From NCBI RefSeq assembly GCF_900104185.1, contig NZ_FNIZ01000030.1:1-41150 (forward strand): 41,150 bases of DNA, written 5' to 3'. The notes below the pieces were generated by a model. The model made no database searches, had not been told where the DNA came from, and saw nothing but the letters and a program-made list of their open reading frames with translations. Origin of the DNA: Halobacillus aidingensis. Its GTDB lineage: Bacteria > Bacillota > Bacilli > Bacillales > Halobacillaceae. The first letter of the stretch is position 1, and each line of letters begins with the position of its first letter. Below, piece after piece: positions 6,457-14,434 of the stretch. A program made the position numbers and the translations under genes.

Positions 6457-7899
6457 TTAGGCCGTTTGTTTCAACTCTTCTTCTAATGGAATATCCTTCT
6501 GTAATCCGCGGCGGGCGGCTATGATGAAGGCAGTGACAACAGCAACGGTGCCGATGGCTGCAACAACGTAGGAAACATTCAGATCCAGGCCGAATCCGAT
6601 CGGCGCGTTCAAGATATAGGTGAATGTGGCCATGGTCATGAACGTTGCAGGCACGGCGGCAATGAAGTAATTTTTACGGGATAGGAACAAGTACATCGCT
6701 CCTACCCAAAGCGCGATGACTGCTGTCGATTGGTTCGCCCAGGAGAAGTATCTCCATAGAAGTGTGAAATCGATCCGTGTCAATGCAAATGAGATGACGA
6801 ACAATGGAAGTGCAATCCAAACACGACTCATGATTTTCTTTTGTGGAACTTTAATATAATCCGCAATAATCATACGGGCGCTTCGGAATGCTGTATCTCC
6901 AGATGTGATTGGCAGTATGATGACACCAAGGACAGCAAGTGTACCACCGACAGCGCCTAACATAGCGATGGAAACTTCACTGACAACAGCTGCTGGTCCT
7001 CCACTTGCAAGGATTTCATTCAGTCCTGCAGAACCGTTGAACAAGCTCATAGCCGCAGCAGCCCAGATCATGGCAATGATTCCTTCAGCAATCATCATTC
7101 CGTAGAAAATCCGACGTCCTTGTTTTTCCCTTTGTGTCGTTCTTGAGATGATAGGGGTTTGTGTCGCGTGAAATCCTGACAGAGCACCACAAGAAATCGT
7201 TAAGAACAATAGTGGGAATATTGGTGCGTTATCCGGATGCATATTCGTAAATGACAATTCTGGGATGGGTGCTCCAGTTACGATAAGAGATACTCCGACT
7301 CCAATCGCGCTGATGAGTAGAAGGGCACCGAAAATTGGATAAAACCGTCCGATGATTTTATCGATCGGAAGCATCGTCGCTAACAAATAGTAAGCGAAAA
7401 TCACAAGCAGAATGACAGGAAGAGCAAGCCAGCTGCTCGTCATGTTGTGTAAAAGATCGGCAGGTGCTGTAACGAAGACAGTTCCTACAAGGACAAGCAA
7501 AAGAATCGCAAACGCATTGACGACGTGCTTCATGACTTTCCCTAAAAACTTCCCTGCAAGCTCAGGCAGGTGGGCGCCACGGTTACGGATGGAGATCATT
7601 CCCGTTAAATAATCGTGGACAGCTCCCGCAAAAATGGCTCCAAACACAATCCATAGGAAAGCGACCGGTCCATATAAAGCTCCAAGAATAGGACCGAAAA
7701 TAGGACCTACACCCGCGATATTCAAGAGCTGGATTAACGCATTCTTTTTTTCTCCCATCGGCAGGTAATCGACACCGTCACCATGAGAATAAGCAGGCGT
7801 TTCACGACCTGTGTTGACGCCAAACGTTTTTTCAACATATTTACCGTACGTAAGATAACCGACAATTAAAAGTGCAATACTCACTAGAAAAGTAATCAT
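6457..7899 (-). CDS. cstA: CstA-family carbon starvation / pyruvate or peptide transporter
   Basis: A 480-residue polytopic membrane protein. The N-terminal YGKYVEKTFGV followed by TPAYSHGDGVDYLPMGE is the CstA hallmark, as are LLNIAGVGPIFGPILGALYG (about 58-77), FAGAVHDYLTGMISIRNRGA, and SGFHATQTPIISRT near 243. Family members import pyruvate (E. coli BtsT, CstA) or peptides (B. subtilis CstA). This is the short form; E. coli CstA is about 700 aa and B. subtilis about 600. Directly upstream on the same strand are lytT and lytS, the arrangement of pyruvate-sensing LytTR systems. A perfect cre box (7927-7940) lies between promoter and ribosome site, so CcpA repression is likely. Substrate is inference. 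Confidence 0.93.
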   Translation of the reverse strand: MITFLVSIALLIVGYLTYGKYVEKTFGVNTGRETPAYSHGDGVDYLPMGEKKNALIQLLNIAGVGPIFGPILGALYGPVAFLWIVFGAIFAGAVHDYLTGMISIRNRGAHLPELAGKFLGKVMKHVVNAFAILLLVLVGTVFVTAPADLLHNMTSSWLALPVILLVIFAYYLLATMLPIDKIIGRFYPIFGALLLISAIGVGVSLIVTGAPIPELSFTNMHPDNAPIFPLLFLTISCGALSGFHATQTPIISRTTQREKQGRRIFYGMMIAEGIIAMIWAAAAMSLFNGSAGLNEILASGGPAAVVSEVSIAMLGAVGGTLAVLGVIILPITSGDTAFRSARMIIADYIKVPQKKIMSRVWIALPLFVISFALTRIDFTLLWRYFSWANQSTAVIALWVGAMYLFLSRKNYFIAAVPATFMTMATFTYILNAPIGFGLDLNVSYVVAAIGTVAVVTAFIIAARRGLQKDIPLEEELKQTA

Positions 7900-7926
7900 T
7901 GTATTTCCTCCTTTTCGCGTTCGTCT

Positions 7927-7940
7927 GTAATCGCTTACAT
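7927..7940 (-). promoter_or_regulatory. cre box (CcpA operator) upstream of cstA
   Basis: On the minus strand TGTAAGCGATTACA matches the cre consensus TGWAANCGNTNWCA at every position. It lies about 30 nt before the cstA start, just downstream of an AT-rich TATATTTTAT stretch that could hold the -10. The position fits CcpA roadblock or promoter repression. Confidence 0.85.
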
Positions 7941-8041
7941 AAAATATATCAAGAGAACGCTTCCAAAAGAGGATTTTCTGTTTAACATGTCAGAATTAAT
8001 GTCCAAGATGTCGTATAAGAGGATTGAAATACAACGATAAA

Positions 8042-8770
8042 TTACAACTCCAGCTTCTTACGTAATTCCTTCACATAGTTCCGGCTGACGGAAAGCTTCT
8101 CCTCCGTCTCCTGCAGTTCCAACTGATAGGCTCCATTGAACCACGGAGTTAACCTGTGGACGTAATCCAAGTTCACAAGATAACTTTTATGAATTCGGAA
8201 GAAAGAGAAGCCTTGGAGCCGCTTCTCCACTTCTTTGAGCGCATCTTTCGTTTCATAGACCTTATGTTTGCCGACGATTTTTGTAATCCGATCTTCCCTG
8301 TGTACGTACATAATTTCAGAGGGGTCCAGATATTCAATCGTATCCTCCACTTCAACTGCCAACTTAGAAGGAGGTTTAACGACATTTTCTTCTACCGGCT
8401 TCAATTTCTTCTCTATTCTTTCCACGGTTTCACTCAACTGTTCCTCATCAAAAGGTTTGAGCAAGTAATCGATCGCCTTCTGACGAAAGGCTTCGACCGC
8501 AAAATCTGGATATGCGGTTGCAAAAACGATCTCTGGAACCTTCTTGAGCTCTTGAACTGCCTTCGCTACCGCCATCCCATCCATCTTCGGCATTTCCACA
8601 TCTAAAAAAAGGACATCCGGCTGAAGCTTCAACGTCTGCATGACTGCTTCATCTCCTGATCCCGCTTCCCCTACAACCTCAATGCTCTCGTAAGGTTTTA
8701 GCAAAAAATTCAATTCTTCCCGACTGAAGCGCTCATCATCAACGATGAGCACCGTAATTTTTCCGTTCAT
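8042..8770 (-). CDS. lytT: LytTR-type response regulator
   Basis: 242 residues. The REC domain (1-120) starts VLIVDDERFSREEL with acidic pocket D11-D12. The phospho-acceptor is D57 in DVLFLDVEMPKMDG, and the K of YLLKPFDEEQL is the conserved lysine. The LytTR DNA-binding domain occupies about 140-240, with F-F-R-I-H-K-S-Y-L-V-N-L and the terminal S-V-S-R-N-Y-V-K-E-L-R. The gene overlaps lytS by 4 nt (ATGA), so they are translationally coupled. In E. coli (BtsSR, YpdAB) and B. subtilis (LytST) such pairs control pyruvate-related transporters; the next gene here is a CstA transporter, its likely target. Confidence 0.93.
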   Translation of the reverse strand: MNGKITVLIVDDERFSREELNFLLKPYESIEVVGEAGSGDEAVMQTLKLQPDVLFLDVEMPKMDGMAVAKAVQELKKVPEIVFATAYPDFAVEAFRQKAIDYLLKPFDEEQLSETVERIEKKLKPVEENVVKPPSKLAVEVEDTIEYLDPSEIMYVHREDRITKIVGKHKVYETKDALKEVEKRLQGFSFFRIHKSYLVNLDYVHRLTPWFNGAYQLELQETEEKLSVSRNYVKELRKKLEL

Positions 8771-10512
8771 GACCCTGTCTCCTTTTCATGAAGAGGGACC
8801 GTAAATGCAATGGTTGTCCCCTTTCCTTGCTCGCTCATAATTTTTAGCTTCGCACTCTTTCCGTGCATGTATTCTAAACGTTTGTTGACGTTATATAACC
8901 CGAACCCCGTCCCTCTTTCTGACGTGACTGATTGTTCTCCCAAGTTGCGTAACCTCATCGGTTCAATTCCTTTTCCGTTATCCGCTACGCTGATGTTGAC
9001 GTTTTCTTTATCTCTACGGACACAAATCGTGATTTCCGCTCCCCCTTCCTGGTCTTTAATCCCATGTTTGATGCTGTTTTCGACCAGGGGCTGTAGGGTT
9101 AAAGGCGCGATTCGTGCTGATAACGCTGATTCATCAACATCATAGTGAACATGGAGGCGATCGACAAAACGCGTTTCTTCGATGAGAAGATAGGACTTTA
9201 CATGTTTCAACTCTTCTTTTAAAGACGTCCAGGTTTTGGTGGTCGCCCCTAGGTTTTGCCTGAAGAACTTGGAAAGAGCAATAAGCAGCGCTCTTGCTCG
9301 ATCAGGTTCCGTACGAGTCAACGAAACGATGACGTTTAACGAATTAAATAAAAAATGTGGATTGACTTGTGCCTGCAGGGCCTTCACTTCCGCTTCACGA
9401 GCAAGTTCTTGTGCTTTTTCAGCATCAGCAAGCTCAAGCTGCTGACTAAGGAGGGCACTCAATCCCTGGATCAATTCCAATAGAACATTCGAGATTTCTT
9501 TTTGTGACGAAACGTAAAACTTCAAGGTTCCGACCACTTCTTGACGCTTCTTCAATGGAACGATGACGGCTGCTCCAAGTGGACAGTCCGCCTGTTGGCA
9601 TTGAATCTCTTCATGACTGACTACAACACGCTCTCCTGTCTCAATGACATCACGAGTGGCGTCCGTTTGAATCGGCTCTCCCGCCTTATGATGGTCATCG
9701 GCCTGTCCAACATGAGCAAGGATTCTTTGTTTATCCGTCATGGAAATCGCACTCACTTGAACTTCCCCATAAATGATCTGGCACGCCTTTTCTGCAGAAT
9801 CCATCGTCAACCCTTTTCGCAGGTGAGAGACCGTCGATTCTGCCAATTTCAGTGCTTTTTGTGCCTGCAAAGCTCCGACTTTCTCTTCTTCATGAAGAAC
9901 ATTGCGGATGATTAATAAGAACAATGCGGAACCGACACCGTTCGCTACAATCATGGGGGCTCCGATCTCCTGGACAAGGGCCCACGCACGCGGAAATGGA
10001 TCAGAGATAAGAAGGATGATCCCCATCTGCACCGTCTCTGCAAGGGCCCCAACAAATAAAGCTGTCTTCAGTTTTAAAGACTCCCCTTTTTTATGGAAGT
10101 AACCCGCAATGATTCCTGCTACCACAGCAGATATCCCGCAAGCGACCCCCGTGAATCCTCCAAGGGAAAAACGATGCAAACCAGCAATGATCCCGGCCCC
10201 TATGCCAATGCGGTAACCACCGAAAAGGCCGGCTGCCACGATTCCAATCACTCTTGAGTTCGCCAGTGCTTCCGATTCGACAAGGTTATAAGCCCAGCGT
10301 CCATAATCAAGGGAACTTGTATTATAAGTGATACCTGTATATGTACCAATGATTCCGAACAACCCGAAAAAAGCGATCGCCATGTACCGCTGACGTTGGT
10401 CCAGCGTTTTTTGATCGATCAGCTCTCGGAAAAAACGGAAGCGAGTAATAATGAAAGCAACCGTTACGATAATCCCAAGCCTTTCAAGCATCGGAAGAAA
10501 CAACTCAAACAT
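8767..10512 (-). CDS. lytS: LytS-type sensor histidine kinase (5TM-GAF-HisKA_3)
   Basis: 581 residues. The 5TMR_LYT membrane domain spans about 1-205 (NSRVIGIVAAGLFGGYRIG; GIISAVVAGIIAGYFHKKG-like stretch near 127-143). A GAF-like domain follows (about 225-362) with CQQADCPLGAAVIVPL. The dimerisation/phosphoacceptor block is ALQAQVNPHFLFNSLN with H386. The ATPase has PLVENSIKHGI and DNGKGI near 505. This is the LytS/BtsS/YpdA family; BtsS binds pyruvate through the membrane domain. The cysteines in the GAF part (C305, C310) may be redox or metal related, but that is speculation. The start follows a weak ribosome site. Confidence 0.94.
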   Translation of the reverse strand: MFELFLPMLERLGIIVTVAFIITRFRFFRELIDQKTLDQRQRYMAIAFFGLFGIIGTYTGITYNTSSLDYGRWAYNLVESEALANSRVIGIVAAGLFGGYRIGIGAGIIAGLHRFSLGGFTGVACGISAVVAGIIAGYFHKKGESLKLKTALFVGALAETVQMGIILLISDPFPRAWALVQEIGAPMIVANGVGSALFLLIIRNVLHEEEKVGALQAQKALKLAESTVSHLRKGLTMDSAEKACQIIYGEVQVSAISMTDKQRILAHVGQADDHHKAGEPIQTDATRDVIETGERVVVSHEEIQCQQADCPLGAAVIVPLKKRQEVVGTLKFYVSSQKEISNVLLELIQGLSALLSQQLELADAEKAQELAREAEVKALQAQVNPHFLFNSLNVIVSLTRTEPDRARALLIALSKFFRQNLGATTKTWTSLKEELKHVKSYLLIEETRFVDRLHVHYDVDESALSARIAPLTLQPLVENSIKHGIKDQEGGAEITICVRRDKENVNISVADNGKGIEPMRLRNLGEQSVTSERGTGFGLYNVNKRLEYMHGKSAKLKIMSEQGKGTTIAFTVPLHEKETGS

Positions 10513-10869
10513 AATCCCACTTCCTTTTTCATACCTCTACTCTTTCTTTCATATATGCTCCCTTTTGTGGACGGCTCAGTTTCGAGACGTTTGTCTGAAG
10601 GGATGGTGCCTGGGAAAACGTCTCGCTTTCCGTGGGCGAGTCACTCCCCGCAGCCCCATCCACTCAAAAAACATCTAGAAATCGAGTCTTTCACAATCCT
10701 GCCATATCGTTGAATAGCGGTTTATGTTTATTGTAGCATGGGCGGTTTGTTTCGATACACAGAATGAAGGCAAGAGATGAAATCTCATCATCCAGGTAAA
10801 ATCCTAATCGAAAATATTAGGGAAACGTCAGAATTTTTTGATACACTAAGAAGAAAATGAGGTGATAGG
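10513..10869. other. Intergenic region between lytS and the nitrilase gene
   Basis: Holds repeat copy B (10561-10711) and the two divergent promoters. Frames at 10396-10713 are repeat-derived. Upstream of the nitrilase gene TACACT near 10840 is a possible -10, with no good -35. Confidence 0.45.
10561..10711. repeat. Dispersed palindromic repeat, copy B
   Basis: Left end GGCTCAGTTTCGAG (10573-10586); right end CTAGAAATCGAGTC (10675-10688) followed by TTTCACAATCCTGCCA. The ends match copies A, C and D. The interior (GTCTCGCTTTCCGTGGGCGAG) is shorter than in copy A or D. Confidence 0.75.
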
Positions 10870-11652
10870 ATGACAACAAAAATAGCAATTATTCAAATGG
10901 ACATCGTCTTCGGTAACCCTGAAGAGAACCGTAAACTTGCAAAGGAGAAAATAAAAGAAGCTGCCGCACAAGGAAGCGAGGTCATCTTGTTGCCTGAATT
11001 GTGGACGACAGGCTATGATCTTTCCCGTTTTGAAGAAATAGCAGAAACACTCGAGGGTCCGACGCATCAGCTCTTGATTTCTTTAGCAAAGGCACTCAAG
11101 GTCACCATTGCAGGATCCATCGCTGAAGAAGAAAACGGTAAGTTTTACAACACCTTCGTTGCCTATAACGCTGAAGGTGATCGGCTGTTCAACTACCGGA
11201 AAGCCCATTTGTTCCGTTTGATGAATGAAGAAAAGTTTTTAGAATCAGGGAACCAAAAAGGGAATTTCAATCTTGGTGAGGTGCCTGTGGCCGGTGTCAT
11301 TTGTTATGATATCCGTTTCCCTGAATGGATGAGAACACACATGCTGGATGGTTCGCGCGGGTTGTTTGTCGTTGCAGAGTGGCCAAAACCCCGGGTTGAG
11401 CATTGGCGGAATCTATTGATCAGCCGGGCGATTGAAAATCAATGCTTCGTCATCGCCTGCAACCGTGTAGGTGCTGATCAAAACAATGAGTTTGGAGGCC
11501 ATTCAATCGTTGTAGACCCGTGGGGCAACGTATTGGCTGAAGGTGGTTTTGATGAAGAAATCGTGTATGCCGAAGTCGACTTCACAGCTGTCGAGGCGAT
11601 TCGCGAGCAGATCCCTATTTTTCAAGACCGACGTCCGGACTTGTATGAATGA
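10870..11652 (+). CDS. Carbon-nitrogen hydrolase (nitrilase superfamily, omega-amidase/MtnU-like)
   Basis: 260 residues with the nitrilase catalytic triad: Glu in VILLPELWTTGYDL (E43), Lys in YRKAHLF (about K111), and Cys in GVICYDIRFPEW (about C144). The Y-D-I-R-F-P-E signature is that of omega-amidases such as B. subtilis MtnU/YkrU and YafV, which hydrolyse 2-oxoglutaramate or 2-oxosuccinamate to the oxo acid and ammonia. MtnU removes the by-product of the glutamine transaminase MtnE in methionine salvage; an MtnE-like gene lies 3 kb downstream, though not in the same operon. GAGGTG precedes the ATG. Exact substrate inferred. Confidence 0.88.
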   Translation: MTTKIAIIQMDIVFGNPEENRKLAKEKIKEAAAQGSEVILLPELWTTGYDLSRFEEIAETLEGPTHQLLISLAKALKVTIAGSIAEEENGKFYNTFVAYNAEGDRLFNYRKAHLFRLMNEEKFLESGNQKGNFNLGEVPVAGVICYDIRFPEWMRTHMLDGSRGLFVVAEWPKPRVEHWRNLLISRAIENQCFVIACNRVGADQNNEFGGHSIVVDPWGNVLAEGGFDEEIVYAEVDFTAVEAIREQIPIFQDRRPDLYE

Positions 11653-11672
11653 GTTCTTACTAGATCATCGAA

Positions 11673-11780
11673 TGGATATTTATCATCTTTAGTTGATATA
11701 TCTTGTATTTAATTGATTTATCGCATTTTTAATTGATATATCCGTTATTTGATTGATATATTTCATATTCAGTCGATACC
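11673..11780. repeat. Degenerate tandem array, 20-bp period (array 2)
   Basis: Five consecutive 20-bp units beginning at 11673, 11693, 11713, 11733 and 11753, each starting T(T/G)GATATAT or a variant and ending TATTTAA-like, plus a partial sixth (TCGATACC). It lies between two convergent genes. It resembles arrays 1 and 3 in period and in the TTGA-TAT core. Confidence 0.78.
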
Positions 11781-11795
11781 ACCCACAATTAAGAC

Positions 11796-11830
11796 AAAAA
11801 ATCCTTCCGAATCACTCGGAAGGATTTTTT
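11796..11830. terminator. Bidirectional terminator between nitrilase gene and nos
   Basis: AAAAAATCCTTCCGA pairs with TCGGAAGGATTTTTT around a short loop, with T runs on both strands. It overlaps the last codons of nos. Confidence 0.88.
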
Positions 11831-12903
11831 TCATAGGCCGGAGTTTGGTAGAAATAGTTCGGTGTGTCCATCCGGTTTTCGTATGCCGAATGAAAGATGT
11901 GTGTCGCTGCTGGCGAAACGGGCGGGATGAGCCATGTCCAGTCACCCTTGACCTCACGTCCGCACGACTGTTCTTTTTTCTCAAACTGATGGAACTGTTG
12001 AGCAGCTGTATGATGGTCGACAAGGCTTACCCCTTCGGATTGATAAGAAAACAGGACAGCCTGATTAAGCTCAATCAAAGCGCGGTCCTTCCACAAGGAT
12101 GAATTCCGTTTCGTATCAAGCCCCATGGCTTCCGCTACGGCGGGCAAAAAATCATACCGAAAGTCATCAGCGAGGTTACGGGCCCCGATTTCTGTTTCCA
12201 TATAAAAACCGTTGAACGGGGCGGCTGTATAATCAAGTCCACCGATTTCAAGTCGCATATCAGAAATCACAGGGACGGCATACCACTGCATGCCTAAGTC
12301 TTCAAACCAAGCATATTCGGGATGACGAAGTGGTACTTCTAAGACCTTGTCTGCAGGGATTTCGAACCACATGGGTTCCCGTCCATCCATTTGGACGACA
12401 AGAGGCAATACATCAAACGACGTGCCGCCCCCTTTCCAGCCGAGCTTCTCACATTTCTTCGTAAACGCTACAGAAGCGGGGTCTCCAATTACACTTCCAT
12501 TCTCTTCATAACCGGCGTAACGGACCAGTTGATGATTCCAAACCCGCACTTCTCGCTCCGAGGTTTTGGGTTTGAAAATAGTAATCGTCGAGCGGATACG
12601 CCCCCCGTTCGTGGCATAATCCAAGTGTTCAAAGAGTACATCGCGCATGTCTTCTTCTGTATCGACATGCCTGGCATCAAACACCTTCAAGCTGTTCCAA
12701 AAGAGACGTCCGATGCAGCGGTTGCTGTTCCGCCAGGCGACTTTGGCGCCATATTCAAGCTCGGGATAGGTGTGCGTATAGCTTCCCTTCTCACCAATTT
12801 CCTGCTCGATTTCCTTGAGCCTCTCATCTGTACCAGAAAGCTGTTGCTCCTGATGGTATTGGCGAACGAATGCTTCCGCCTTTTTATATAAATCTGTATT
12901 CAC
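11812..12903 (-). CDS. nos: Nitric oxide synthase oxygenase
   Basis: Bacterial NOS makes NO and citrulline from L-arginine using haem and a pterin. The 363 residues match the oxygenase-only bacterial length; there is no reductase domain. The haem ligand is C63 in WRNSNRCIGRLFW, the arginine-binding glutamate is E238 in NGFYMETEIGARN, and the pterin-side tryptophans lie in DWTWLIPPVSPAATHIFH. The start is GTG, with AGGAGG 9 nt upstream; the in-between ATG is out of frame and hits a stop. Bacterial NOS borrows electrons from cellular flavodoxins or reductases; here a flavoprotein reductase gene ends 66 bp upstream on the same strand. Roles in oxidative-stress protection are known in Bacillus. 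Confidence 0.97.
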   Translation of the reverse strand: MNTDLYKKAEAFVRQYHQEQQLSGTDERLKEIEQEIGEKGSYTHTYPELEYGAKVAWRNSNRCIGRLFWNSLKVFDARHVDTEEDMRDVLFEHLDYATNGGRIRSTITIFKPKTSEREVRVWNHQLVRYAGYEENGSVIGDPASVAFTKKCEKLGWKGGGTSFDVLPLVVQMDGREPMWFEIPADKVLEVPLRHPEYAWFEDLGMQWYAVPVISDMRLEIGGLDYTAAPFNGFYMETEIGARNLADDFRYDFLPAVAEAMGLDTKRNSSLWKDRALIELNQAVLFSYQSEGVSLVDHHTAAQQFHQFEKKEQSCGREVKGDWTWLIPPVSPAATHIFHSAYENRMDTPNYFYQTPAYEKNPSE

Positions 12904-12969
12904 AGCATGAATCCTCCTGTATGGTGCTTCATTCCTATCCTACCATACACGAAGAACTTCCTACACGAT

Positions 12970-14298
12970 TCAGTCTGCTTTACGGGCTGCTTGCTGCACA
13001 GGATCCCACACGCTGTTATAAGGAGGTGCATAAGCAAGATCCAAGTCTTCTAATTCATCGATCGACATTTCATGGAATAGAGCAGTGGCCAGGACATCGA
13101 TCCGTTTATCAGCTCCCTGACCTCCAATGATTTGAGCCCCGAGCAACTGACCGGTTTGCTCATGATAAATGATTTTCAATGTCAGCAAATTTTGCTTGGA
13201 ATAATAGCCGGCGGCATGTGTGGATTCAATCGTGATTTTTTTAAATGGAATCTTTTCGTTCTTAGCCTCCCGTTCAGAAAGACCTGTGCGGGCAAGCGTT
13301 AAATCAAAGAATTTCAATATCGACGTACCCACAATCCCTCGGAACGATCTTCTATGATCAATCATGTTCAGTCCTGCGATCTGCCCTTGTTTGTTGGCAT
13401 GTGTGCCTAATGGAATATAATCATCCTTTTTCTTGATCCGGTGATACTGGGTGGCGCAATCCCCGGCAGCATAGATGTCCAGGATGCTTGTCTCCATAAA
13501 AGCATTCACGGCAATCGCGTCGTTTATCCCTTTGTACACGCCCGTATTTTTCATAAAGGAGGTGTTCGGCGTCACTCCTACGGCGACAAGGACAAGGTCG
13601 GATTCATATTCACCTTTATCCGTGATAACCGATTGAACATGCTGCTCCCCTTTGAATCCTTCGACCGATTCACCGAGGTGTAGTTCCACACCGTTCCGTT
13701 CGGCTTCTTCATGGACCATCTCCCCCATATCCTCATCGAAAATTTTCGCCAGTTGAGGTCCGCGGTCAATCAAACGTACTTTCTTTCCAATCGACACAAA
13801 GCTTTCCGCCATTTCAAGCCCTATGTACCCACCGCCGATAATGGTCACATGTTCCTTTTCCTTTGTAGTCGCTGTCATGATCTCCTTCATATCGGGAATG
13901 GTCTTTAGTGTGTAAATCCCTTCAAGCTCCCGTCCTTCCCATGGAGGCATGACCGGTGCTGCACCGGAAGCTACGAGCAGACGATCATAGGACAACTCAA
14001 ACCCCTGATCCTCATGATCTTTTCCGTATACGACTTTATGATCGCAATCCACTTCCGTTACCGTGTGATAGGTACGGACATCAATGCCATACTTTTCGCG
14101 AAACGTTTCAGGGTCACGCGCGATGAGGTTTTCTGTAGACTCGACATCCCCGCTTAATACATACGGCAGGCCACACTGTCCATAAGAGGTGATCCCTCCA
14201 TGTTCCAACACGGTAATCGAATGCCCCTCACTATTCCTTACAATTTGCATCGCTGCACTCATCCCTGCAGCATCTCCTCCGATAATAACGAAATCCAT
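12970..14298 (-). CDS. cdr: CoA-disulfide reductase-like FAD/NAD(P)-dependent oxidoreductase
   Basis: 442 residues of the single-cysteine pyridine nucleotide disulfide reductase family. It has an FAD loop VIIGGDAAGMSAAMQI (3-18), the redox cysteine C42 in SYGQCGLPYVLSG, an NAD(P)H-binding loop IIGGGYIGLEMAESF (about 155-169), and an FAD motif IYAAGDCA. The C-terminal dimerisation domain includes the tyrosine pair AYAPPYNSVWDP typical of CoADR. It reduces CoA disulfide, or related low-molecular-weight disulfides or persulfides, with NAD(P)H. GTG at 14307 abuts the Shine-Dalgarno; the ATG at 14298 has AAGGAG 8 nt upstream and is preferred. Likely cotranscribed with nos. NADH oxidase or bacillithiol-related roles cannot be excluded. 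Confidence 0.88.
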   Translation of the reverse strand: MDFVIIGGDAAGMSAAMQIVRNSEGHSITVLEHGGITSYGQCGLPYVLSGDVESTENLIARDPETFREKYGIDVRTYHTVTEVDCDHKVVYGKDHEDQGFELSYDRLLVASGAAPVMPPWEGRELEGIYTLKTIPDMKEIMTATTKEKEHVTIIGGGYIGLEMAESFVSIGKKVRLIDRGPQLAKIFDEDMGEMVHEEAERNGVELHLGESVEGFKGEQHVQSVITDKGEYESDLVLVAVGVTPNTSFMKNTGVYKGINDAIAVNAFMETSILDIYAAGDCATQYHRIKKKDDYIPLGTHANKQGQIAGLNMIDHRRSFRGIVGTSILKFFDLTLARTGLSEREAKNEKIPFKKITIESTHAAGYYSKQNLLTLKIIYHEQTGQLLGAQIIGGQGADKRIDVLATALFHEMSIDELEDLDLAYAPPYNSVWDPVQQAARKAD

Positions 14299-14434
14299 CC
14301 CAATCACTCCTTTTACGTACCTTCTATTCTCTTATTCTTTGCCTATATGGTTCCCACTCAAACTTCTCTCATGTTAAACTAACGATATTATCTTTTTGTA
14401 CGACTTTTCAAAAAAATCATTCGAGGTGAAGGAC

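Noticed and set aside
10396-10713. 105-codon plus-strand ORF upstream of the nitrilase gene
   Set aside because: Runs antisense into lytS and through repeat copy B; no ribosome site.
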